From: Actinomycetota bacterium
GTDB lineage: Bacteria > Actinomycetota > Actinomycetes > Actinomycetales > Kineosporiaceae
DNA: 37,182 nucleotides
Assembly: GCA_030837345.1 (NCBI GenBank)
Contig: JAUPKQ010000147.1
Coordinates: 1-37,182, forward strand
Direction: 5' to 3'
The notes under the pieces were generated by a model that saw only the letters and a list, made by a program, of their open reading frames with translations, was not told the DNA's origin and did not search any database. Positions 7,012 to 14,213 of the stretch are shown here, in pieces (position 1 is the stretch's first letter; the number at the start of each line of letters is the position of its first letter). The translations under genes and the position numbers were made by a program.

Positions 7012-9126
7012 GTGCGAAGGTCAAGGGTGAAAACGGTCGGCTTGATGGCTGCCGTGTCCATGGTCATGGCGGGCTGGCCGGTCCTGGAGATCGCGCAGGC
7101 GACTGTCGGGCCGGCTGCACCCGCAGCCGCGAACCAGGCGTCGATCGCCAGGACGCTCGACCAGATGGGAGGGTCCGGATCGGCGGGCATCAGCCGGGCC
7201 GAGGCCGACGCGGCCACGGCGGCGGCCGAGGACGATCTGACGGGTGACATCACGTTCTCGCCACCGAGCGCCACGTTCCAGTCGTCCATGTCGGTCCAAC
7301 TCAGTACCACCGTCGAGGGCGCCCAGATCCGGTACACGACGAACGGAGCCGCTCCGACGGCTTCGTCGACGCTCTACTCGGGCACCGCCGTCGCCATCAG
7401 CAAGACGACCCAGTTGCGGGCCCAGGCCTTCGTCGGCGGGACGGCCACCGGAGCGATGGGCACGGGGATCTACATCGCCCGTGCGATCAACGCCACGCAC
7501 GACCTGCCGCTCGTCGTGCTCGACGACTACGGGGCGGGCAAGCCCGAGCGCGACTACCGGGACGTCGGCGTGATGGTGATGGACAAGAACGCCGGCACGT
7601 CCTCGCTCGCGCAGACGCCCACGCTGACGACCCGCGCCGGGTTCCACCGCCGCGGGCAGTCGTCGTACAACTTCGAGAAGGCCCCGTACCGGCTGGAGTT
7701 CCGCAACAACGCGGAGAAGGACGCCGACTTCCCCGTGCTCGGAATGCCGGCGGACTCCGACTGGGTCCTGCGGGGACCGTTCCCGGACAAGAGCCTGATC
7801 CGTGACGCCTTCGCCTACGGTCTCGGGCGGGACATGGGCCTCAAGGTTCCGAGGTTCTCGTTCGTCGAGCTGTACCTGAACGTCGACAACTCTCCGCTGG
7901 CCGCGAACGACTACCAGGGTGTCTACCTGCTCCTGGAAACGATCAAGCGGTCGCCGGACCGGGTGAACATCGCCAAGCTGAAGAAGACGGAACTCGCCGA
8001 GCCGGAGATCTCCGGCGGCTACATCATGCAGTTCAACGTGATGGCGGCCGAGCCCCCGACGCTGACCTGTACCGGTAACCCCTGCTGGAAAGACCTGGAG
8101 GTCAGCGAGCCCAACGAGCTGCAACCCGCCCAGCAGACGTGGATCACGAACTACATCCAGAAATTCCACAACTCGCTGCGCAGCGCGAATCCCTCGAACG
8201 CCCAGACGGGGTATCCGGCCTACATCGACGTCGATTCGTTCGTCAACCGGATCATCCACAACGAGGTCGCCCGCGAAGGTGACTCGTACATGCGGAGCAC
8301 GCACTTCTACAAGGACCGGGGCGGCAAACTCGTCGCCGGACCGCTGTGGGACTACGACCTCGGGTACGACGCGGCGCCGATGACCGGCTTCCCCGGAATG
8401 CCCGCGACGAGCACCATCGAGGGATGGCAGTACGGCGGTATGGGCGGCATGGGTGGTATGGGCGCCAGCGACTGGTTCTCCAAGCTGATGGCGGACCAGG
8501 CGTTCCTGACCAAGGTGAAGAACCGCTGGGCGACCCTGCGGCAGGGCGTGCTCTCCGAGGCGCAGGTCAAGGCGAGGATCCAGGCCTTGAGCACGCCGCT
8601 CACCGCCGCCGCCGCACGGAACTTCCAGCGGTGGCCGAACCTCAACACCGCGACGGTCGGCGGGTTCTCGACCCAGACCAGCCAGACCTGGGCGCAGCAG
8701 GTCCAGATCATGCAGGACTTCGTCGTCAAGAGGACCGCCTGGCTGAACTCCGGCAACGGCTGGGGCGGCGGGACCGTCGATCCGACCGGACCGACCGGAC
8801 CGACCGGACCGACCGGACCGACCGGGCAGGGTTGCACCGCGGCGTACGCCATGGTCAACCAGTGGGACGGTGGCTACCAGGGAGAGATCAGGGTGTCCGC
8901 CGGAGCGGCGGCGATCAAGGGGTGGAAGGTCACCTGGACGTTCGCCAGCGGTCAGACGATCAACCAGTCGTGGAACGCGACCCTCACCACGAGCGGTAGC
9001 ACGGTCACCGCGACGAACATGAACTACAACGGGTCGCTGAACCCGGGGGCCAGCACGAACTTCGGCTTCCAGGGGACGTGGAACGCCGGGACCGGGGTCA
9101 CGGGGGTGACCTGCACGGCGTCCTGA
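7012..9126 (+). CDS. Secreted CotH-family kinase with chitobiase-C-like domain and CBM2, paralogue 2
   Basis: 704 aa, GTG start behind AAGGGGAG. A close paralogue of the 4509 gene with the same order: signal peptide (VGLMAAVSMVMAGWPVLEI), chitobiase-C-like domain (IRYTTNGAAPTAS), CotH domain with GFHRRGQSSYNFEKAPYRLEF, DKSLIRDAFAYG and the DYDLG motif at Asp447/Asp449, then CBM2 (GCTAAYAMVNQWDGGYQ to GVTCTAS). Differences: an inserted Gly-Gly-Met repeat after the DYDLG region (8432-8461) and a (Pro-Thr-Gly)5 linker before CBM2 where copy 1 has PTPTGPTPTVTPTG. Each gene has its own upstream element and is followed by its own hairpins, so they are probably separately transcribed. Likely a local duplication. 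Confidence 0.88.
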   Translation: MRRSRVKTVGLMAAVSMVMAGWPVLEIAQATVGPAAPAAANQASIARTLDQMGGSGSAGISRAEADAATAAAEDDLTGDITFSPPSATFQSSMSVQLSTTVEGAQIRYTTNGAAPTASSTLYSGTAVAISKTTQLRAQAFVGGTATGAMGTGIYIARAINATHDLPLVVLDDYGAGKPERDYRDVGVMVMDKNAGTSSLAQTPTLTTRAGFHRRGQSSYNFEKAPYRLEFRNNAEKDADFPVLGMPADSDWVLRGPFPDKSLIRDAFAYGLGRDMGLKVPRFSFVELYLNVDNSPLAANDYQGVYLLLETIKRSPDRVNIAKLKKTELAEPEISGGYIMQFNVMAAEPPTLTCTGNPCWKDLEVSEPNELQPAQQTWITNYIQKFHNSLRSANPSNAQTGYPAYIDVDSFVNRIIHNEVAREGDSYMRSTHFYKDRGGKLVAGPLWDYDLGYDAAPMTGFPGMPATSTIEGWQYGGMGGMGGMGASDWFSKLMADQAFLTKVKNRWATLRQGVLSEAQVKARIQALSTPLTAAAARNFQRWPNLNTATVGGFSTQTSQTWAQQVQIMQDFVVKRTAWLNSGNGWGGGTVDPTGPTGPTGPTGPTGQGCTAAYAMVNQWDGGYQGEIRVSAGAAAIKGWKVTWTFASGQTINQSWNATLTTSGSTVTATNMNYNGSLNPGASTNFGFQGTWNAGTGVTGVTCTAS
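8782..8826 (+). repeat. Five tandem 9-bp repeats (CCGACCGGA)
   Basis: Copies start at 8782, 8791, 8800, 8809 and 8818; the last ends in G instead of A. They encode (Pro-Thr-Gly)5, the linker between the CotH and CBM2 domains. Near-identity at DNA level suggests recent slippage; the length may vary between strains. Confidence 0.9.
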
Positions 9127-9160
9127 CCGTCTGAGGACACCGTTTCGAACGATCCCTGCC

Positions 9161-9194
9161 GGCGGGGCGGGCGGCATCGGCTGCCCGCCCCGTC
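9161..9194 (+). terminator. Terminator hairpin 1 after CotH gene 2
   Basis: GGGGCGGGC (9164-9172) pairs with GCCCGCCCC (9183-9191). The stem extends outward about three pairs and inward to a four-base loop. It lies 35 bp after the CotH-2 stop. Confidence 0.7.
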
Positions 9195-9211
9195 GGCGTG
9201 CCGCGGGGAAG

Positions 9212-9251
9212 CCATCGGCGGGATGCCCGAGACTGGGCATCCCGCCGATGG
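9212..9251. terminator. Terminator hairpin 2, perfect 17-bp stem
   Basis: CCATCGGCGGGATGCCC (9212-9228) and its exact reverse complement (9235-9251) around a six-base loop. It is the second of two tandem hairpins after CotH gene 2. It sits about 105 bp before the isoprenoid-synthase start, so it probably insulates the two transcripts. Confidence 0.75.
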
Positions 9252-9356
9252 TCGCTCTGCGTGACAATCCTGTGCCTCACGTCACGAAGGCCGTCGGCAC
9301 GTAACGGGGGACTGTCGCGTTCACCAAGTGATGCGGAGCTCTGTTGTGAGGGGGGC

Positions 9357-11708
9357 GTGGTCACACCTGTGACGACTTGGCAGGATCTCGACCGTCCGTA
9401 CGAGTGTTCCGGTGTGAGGGTCCGCCCGGACGACGCCTCGGCCGTGGCGTCGCGGACCGTCGCGCACTTCTTCGAATGGCGTGACCGCAACCCCGACGCC
9501 GTCGTCCGGCACGTCGAGCGGTACACCGCCCACCTGGAGGCGATCGCCGCCGCACGCCGTCCCCGCTCGATCGTCGGCCTCCGGGCTCTCGGGCGAGGCC
9601 GCCGGGACGACGAGCGGCGGGTCGCCCGCGAGGTCGCCTACTTCGTCGCCTACGACCTCGGCGAGATCCCGGCCCCCGAGGTCGTCGCCGGGATCGCCGC
9701 GCGGTTCCGTTCCGAGCTGCCGCGCCACGGCCGGCTCCTCGCCGGCGTGCGTCCCGGCCTCGCGGCGGGTGAGGTTCTCGCGTCACTGATGAGGGAGTTC
9801 CCGGTCCTCGCCGAGGTGCCGCGCCTGGCGTGGCTGGGCGAGCGGTTCGAACGACTGCACCGGATCCTCCCCGAGGCCGTCGTCCGGGACGGCGGGATGG
9901 GCAAGGCGATCCGGGCGACGGCCGGGGTGCTCACGATCGGGGCGTGCGACACCCTGGACGACGACCCGCCCACGAGGGCCGCCCATCTGACCCGCATCGT
10001 GCCGGGCGCCTACGCGCTCGGCGCCGCGTACGTCATCGTCGACGACACCCTGCACGACGGCGGGTCCGTCCCGCCCCCGGAGCGCGCGTGGTGCCACGAC
10101 CTCATCACGGCCGGGCTCGCGACCGGCACGCTGCCGGACGCGGCGGACATCCCCGACCACCCTCTGGCCGAGGAGCTGTACGAGCTCTACGGCGCGGTTC
10201 TGGAGAGCCATCCCTTCGACGAGTACCGGCATCTCTACCGTGCGGCCGCGGAGATGCACCTGGCGCAGTCCCGCGACGCGGGCCTGACCCTCGCGGACTC
10301 CGCCGGGACGAGTCTTTCGGCGATGTACCCGGACATCATGGTGAAGGCCGGGCTCAGCAGGGTCGTCGCGGGTGTTCTCGCTCGTCGCGCCCCGGACGAG
10401 CGCGCCCTGTCCCGCTGCCTCGCCACGATCTTCCTCGGTCAGCTGAAGGACGATCTGCGCGACCGGGAGGAGGACCGCCGGAACGGCCGTCTCACCCCCT
10501 TCACGTTCCCCGCCCACCAGACGGACACCGATCCGCTCTACGACCTCTTCGCCTATGACGCCTACGCCGTCGAGGAGATCTTCGGGGGAGACGAGGCGAC
10601 CGCCGACGCCCTCACCTATTTCGGCGCCATCAAGCTGGCCGACCATCTCTCCCGCGATCCTCGCCACGCCGTCGACCTTCTCCACCGGTACGGGCCGGCG
10701 GACGAGATCGCCCGCTTCCTCCGGATCGCGTCGGGGATGTCGAGTCAGGTGATGGAAAGTGCCCAGCCGATGGACACGCGACTCAAGGACCGCTCCGGCG
10801 ATGCCCTCCGGCGCCGGAAGCAGACGGACGTCGACGCCCGCACCTTCGTGTCCGACCGCCTGCCGTACCTCAACGAGGTCACCGAGCGGTACTTCCCCGA
10901 GGGCGACGGGACCGGGCTCGACCGCATCGTCGCGTACGCGATGCGGGCCCCCGGGAAACGTCTGAGACCGGCCCTCGGGCTGATGCTCGCCGAGGCACTC
11001 GGGGTGGACACCGCCGGGATCGAGCCCTTCGTGGCCGCCTGCGAACTGTTCCACACCGCCAGCCTGCTGTTCGACGATCTTCCCGCCCAGGACGGTGCCG
11101 CGTTTCGCCGCGGTAGGCCGACGGCGCATACGGTCTTCGACGAGGGCAGCGTCCAACTCGCCGGAATATCAATGATTTCGTCCGGATTCGGATTGCTCGC
11201 TCGACTCGTCGAGAAGTATCCCGCGGAGAGAGTGACGGAGGTGATCGGCTATGTCGGCGCGGTTCTCGGACCGGAACGCCTGTGCAAGGGCCAAGACATT
11301 GATCTTCGAATGGGCCGTGGTGCGGAGCCGGTGACGGGCGAGGACATCCTGAAGATGTACGAGCTCAAGACCTCGACGTCGATCGAGGCGGCGCTCGTCC
11401 CGCTGATGATGCTGGAGGGACGCACCCCGGCTGAGATCGACCTGATCCGTCGCTATGCCCGGAACGCGGGCATCGTGTTCCAGATCCGGGACGACGTGCT
11501 CGACATCACCTCCTCCCGGGAGGTCCTCGGCAAGGACGTCGGCAACGATGTCGGGAAGATCAATGTGGTGCGTGCGTTCGGGGCGGAGGAGGCCGAGAGG
11601 CTTGCCCAGCATCATCTGGACGAGGCGATCGCCTGTTGCGCGGCCCTCCCGTTCGACACTCACTTGCTGGAAGGAATGGTCTCGCACTTCGCAAAACGGA
11701 AGAAATAG
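9357..11708 (+). CDS. Two-domain class I isoprenoid synthase (fused prenyl-diphosphate synthase)
   Basis: 783 aa from GTG 9357 (GAGGGGGG just upstream; GTG 9369 is an alternative; the in-frame extension to 9198 crosses the terminators and is not protein-like). The C-terminal half is a complete trans-prenyl diphosphate synthase: GKRLRP near 533, FARM Asp573-Asp574-LPAQ-Asp579 followed by RRGRPTAH, KTSTS, and SARM Asp712-Asp713-VL-Asp716 followed by GKDVGND, giving the FPP/GGPP-type chemistry. The N-terminal half (about 1-480) is divergent but has its own Asp motifs: Asp229-Asp230-TLH-Asp234 and Asp365-Asp366-LR-Asp369 with REEDRRNGRLTPF after it. The spacings, 136 and 139 residues, match each other. 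No terpene-cyclase NSE triad is visible in the N half. It may act on the product of the C half, but this is inference. No other isoprenoid gene adjoins. Confidence 0.85.
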   Translation: MVTPVTTWQDLDRPYECSGVRVRPDDASAVASRTVAHFFEWRDRNPDAVVRHVERYTAHLEAIAAARRPRSIVGLRALGRGRRDDERRVAREVAYFVAYDLGEIPAPEVVAGIAARFRSELPRHGRLLAGVRPGLAAGEVLASLMREFPVLAEVPRLAWLGERFERLHRILPEAVVRDGGMGKAIRATAGVLTIGACDTLDDDPPTRAAHLTRIVPGAYALGAAYVIVDDTLHDGGSVPPPERAWCHDLITAGLATGTLPDAADIPDHPLAEELYELYGAVLESHPFDEYRHLYRAAAEMHLAQSRDAGLTLADSAGTSLSAMYPDIMVKAGLSRVVAGVLARRAPDERALSRCLATIFLGQLKDDLRDREEDRRNGRLTPFTFPAHQTDTDPLYDLFAYDAYAVEEIFGGDEATADALTYFGAIKLADHLSRDPRHAVDLLHRYGPADEIARFLRIASGMSSQVMESAQPMDTRLKDRSGDALRRRKQTDVDARTFVSDRLPYLNEVTERYFPEGDGTGLDRIVAYAMRAPGKRLRPALGLMLAEALGVDTAGIEPFVAACELFHTASLLFDDLPAQDGAAFRRGRPTAHTVFDEGSVQLAGISMISSGFGLLARLVEKYPAERVTEVIGYVGAVLGPERLCKGQDIDLRMGRGAEPVTGEDILKMYELKTSTSIEAALVPLMMLEGRTPAEIDLIRRYARNAGIVFQIRDDVLDITSSREVLGKDVGNDVGKINVVRAFGAEEAERLAQHHLDEAIACCAALPFDTHLLEGMVSHFAKRKK

Positions 11709-11879
11709 AACCGTCGGTACGGCAGGGTGCTGAGGCGTTCTCGGAGTCTTCCCAGCCGCGTCCCCGGGGTTTCCCCGAAGGGCGCCGCTACTCTTCGAGA
11801 CATCGTCACGTACTGGCCCCCCGTGATCCGGGCTCAGTCGCGTGTGGAGAAACCCACCCCCTGAGCCGAGAGGATGCCG
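11709..11879. other. Short intergenic region
   Basis: 171 bp between the isoprenoid synthase and the membrane protein gene. A small CGGGG-TTT-CCCCG hairpin near 11764-11777 is the only structure seen. GAGAGG at 11868-11873 is the ribosome site of the next gene. Confidence 0.4.
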
Positions 11880-12713
11880 ATGAGCGTCACGATCGCCGTC
11901 GGCGCCTGTGTCACGTCGTCCGTCGCCTACGCGTTGGGGGCGGTTCTTCAGGAACCCTTCGCCCGCTATCCCCTCCGGGCCCTCCTGGCGAGCAGGCTGT
12001 GGTGGTTCGCGATCGGCCTCAACGGGCTGGGTGGTCTGCTGCACGTCGTCGCGTTGCGGTTCGGGCCCCTGTCACTGGTCCAGCCGTTCGGGGTGCTCAC
12101 CCTCGTGATGGCGGCGGCGATGGCCGCCGCCGTCACGAGACGGCGGCCCGCTCCGGCCGAGGGACGCAGCATGCTCCTCACGGTCAGCGGCCTCGCCGGA
12201 ATCCTCGTGCTGACCGCCACGGACACGCCGATCATCACCTTGTCCACCGGCGAGCTCGTCGTCCTCCTGGTCGCCACCACGGTGGCTCTCGTCGTCCTGA
12301 TCGCCGGCAACGTCCTGGTCAGACCGTCGGGCCTGTGGACGGCGGCGGCCGCCGGGATCGCGTTCGGCGTCTGCTCGGCGCTCACCCAGACGATCACCGT
12401 GCGTGCCGCGACCGACGGTCTGGGGTCCTTGCTGCACGCGGCGGACATCACCGCGGCCCTCGCCGTCCTCGTTCTGATCCCCGTCGGGCTGCTGCTCACC
12501 CAGCGCTCCTACCAGGACGGCATCGGCGGGCCGCTGGCGGTGAGCACGATCGTCAACCCGATCACCGCCTCCGCGATCGGCCAGGTCCTGCTCGACGAAC
12601 GGATCGCGGCGGGAAGCATCGGCATCGCCCTCGTCCTCGCCTGCGGCGCGTGCGCGGCGTTCGGGGTCAACGGGCTGACCCACCTCCGCGCCGGCGCGCC
12701 CTCCCGGGCGTAG
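11880..12713 (+). CDS. DMT-superfamily (EamA-like) integral membrane protein
   Basis: 277 aa, about nine hydrophobic segments across the whole length. The pattern is that of multidrug/metabolite transporters of the DMT class: an early YALGAVLQ helix, ALRFGPLSLVQPFGVLTLVMA (the EamA-type 'xGPLxxVQP' stretch) and a late PLAVSTIVNPITASAIGQVLLDERI followed by a GS helix. ATG 11880 is preferred because GAGAGG lies six bases before it; ATG 11874 overlaps that site. The substrate is unknown. It could export a product of the upstream synthase, but a 171-bp gap argues against tight coupling. Confidence 0.8.
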   Translation: MSVTIAVGACVTSSVAYALGAVLQEPFARYPLRALLASRLWWFAIGLNGLGGLLHVVALRFGPLSLVQPFGVLTLVMAAAMAAAVTRRRPAPAEGRSMLLTVSGLAGILVLTATDTPIITLSTGELVVLLVATTVALVVLIAGNVLVRPSGLWTAAAAGIAFGVCSALTQTITVRAATDGLGSLLHAADITAALAVLVLIPVGLLLTQRSYQDGIGGPLAVSTIVNPITASAIGQVLLDERIAAGSIGIALVLACGACAAFGVNGLTHLRAGAPSRA

Positions 12714-12722
12714 GAACGTGTC

Positions 12723-14030
12723 TCAGCGGCTCAGGGGACGTTCGGCGCCTCTGTCCCGGGGACCGGAGGAGGCGACGAGGTCCTTGAGCCGTAGGTCGAC
12801 CCAGACCTCGTCGGCCACCTCGTCCACCTCGATCACGGGAGCGTCCGTCACCTCGTCGCGGTTCGCGAGCGAGGTGGCCGCCCACTGGTTGATCGTGTGG
12901 ACGGAGTCGGTGAGGGAGAGCCCGAGGGATGTCGAGAACCGCCGGATCTCGGGAAGCCTGTGGTACTCGCCGTTCCCGAGGTGACGGGCGAAGACCGTCA
13001 GCCGCGGCGAGAGGTTGCCTCCGGACGTCGAGGGCGGAACGTCGCCGGCGGTGCGGGGGAGCGGAGGACGGTTGCGCGAGGAAGGCTCCGGAGCCGGGGC
13101 GCCGCCGCGCAGCTGCCGGACGAGGTGGTCGACGGTGGGCGTGAGAGCCGGGAACTCCGCCGTCACCTCCGCCGTCACCCGGAGGAAGTCGTCCTCCAGC
13201 TCCTGCTTCTTGTTCGGTGCCACCGCCTGGAGCTGCCGGAACAGGGCCCGCTCGTCGACTGGCTCGTTCCTCCTCCACCGGGCCCGCGCCAGGACGTGCT
13301 CGCGCATCTCCTCGTGACGGACCGTCGTCAGCGTCGGCAGATGACGGATGAGGGTGTCCTGGACGACGTCGTCCGTCGTCCGGCCAGGGCAGAGGAGGGC
13401 GAGGAGGTCGACGAGGTGGTATCCCCGGCGGGAGAGGCTGTCGACGTGGACCGGCCGTTCGCAACGGTAGGCGAGGACCTGCGTCGTGAAGGCCGAGTCC
13501 CCGTCGGGCTGCACCGCGATCAGGTGAGGGAGGTACCGGTGGAGGATGGTCACCGTCATCGGCGGGCGCAGGACCACCCGGCGTTCACCGTGGACCTCGA
13601 CCTCCCGGACGAGCCGTTCGAGGTCGCCGCCGGCCAGGTTCGCCAACACGTACGGTTCCCCAGGCGCAGGGGGTTCCCCCTGCTCGGGGAGGTTCCCCTG
13701 CTCGGGGAGGTTCCCCTGCTCGGGGAGGTTCCCGGGCTCGGGGGGCCGGGGCTCCCCGCCGCGCGGGCGGACGATCACCGCTCCGGACGTCTCCGGCAGC
13801 CGGAGTGCCGCTTCCGCCTCCGAGATCTGGAGGTCGAGGCCGGTCCGGAGCTTCTTCGCCGTGGCCTCCGCCGCGACGACCCGTTCCTCCAGATCACTGA
13901 GGTGGTGCGACCACTCCCGCAGGACGGCGAGGTACAGGGCGAGCTGCTCGCCGTCCATCGAGGCCAGTAGTTCCCTCCGCTCCGCGGCGAAGGAGGGCCC
14001 GCCGGTCCGGGCGGCCTGATCCGGTTGCAT
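12723..14030 (-). CDS. Protein of unknown function with coiled coil and Pro-rich repeat
   Basis: 435 aa, no family recognised. Residues about 15-75 are a charged helix with coiled-coil character (SDLEERVVAAEATAKKLRTGLDLQISEAEAAL). Then comes a Pro/Gly/Glu linker with three copies of G-N-L-P-E-Q. The middle (about 130-300) looks folded (VLANLAGGDLERLVREVEV, MTVTILHRYLPHLIAVQPDG). A second Pro-rich break near 315-345 precedes a C-terminal block ending in an acidic VIEVDEVADEVWVDLRLKDL. There is no signal peptide or membrane span. It diverges from the GGDEF-EAL gene across 183 bp, so the two might share control. Cytosolic location is inferred. Confidence 0.7.
   Translation of the reverse strand: MQPDQAARTGGPSFAAERRELLASMDGEQLALYLAVLREWSHHLSDLEERVVAAEATAKKLRTGLDLQISEAEAALRLPETSGAVIVRPRGGEPRPPEPGNLPEQGNLPEQGNLPEQGEPPAPGEPYVLANLAGGDLERLVREVEVHGERRVVLRPPMTVTILHRYLPHLIAVQPDGDSAFTTQVLAYRCERPVHVDSLSRRGYHLVDLLALLCPGRTTDDVVQDTLIRHLPTLTTVRHEEMREHVLARARWRRNEPVDERALFRQLQAVAPNKKQELEDDFLRVTAEVTAEFPALTPTVDHLVRQLRGGAPAPEPSSRNRPPLPRTAGDVPPSTSGGNLSPRLTVFARHLGNGEYHRLPEIRRFSTSLGLSLTDSVHTINQWAATSLANRDEVTDAPVIEVDEVADEVWVDLRLKDLVASSGPRDRGAERPLSR
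13681..13734 (-). repeat. Three tandem 18-bp repeats
   Basis: Unit TGCTCGGGGAGGTTCCCC at 13681, 13699 and 13717 (the last with one change), with a related imperfect copy just before. Inside the 435-aa gene it encodes repeated GNLPEQ. Each unit also contains GGGGAGGTTCCCC, itself nearly palindromic. Confidence 0.9.
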
Positions 14031-14213
14031 GAAGCCTCGATCCGTTCGTCCGGCGCTCCTCGCGCCCCACCGTGTTCGGCGGCTGTATCGACCGGAGCGA
14101 TCGGGCTCTTGAGGGGCTCGTCCCGCTCAAGCCGGGCCCGTCGAGGTCGATGACTCCGAACGACGGAAACTCCGAACGATGGAGACGAGGGACTCGGGAC
14201 GAGGTGAGAAGGG

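Noticed and set aside
7021-9267. 748-codon open frame on the minus strand
   Set aside because: Antisense shadow of CotH gene 2, no domain content, no ribosome site.
9198-9356. N-terminal extension of the isoprenoid synthase
   Set aside because: The frame is open but crosses the second terminator hairpin and reads low-complexity residues; GTG 9357 follows a strong purine site.
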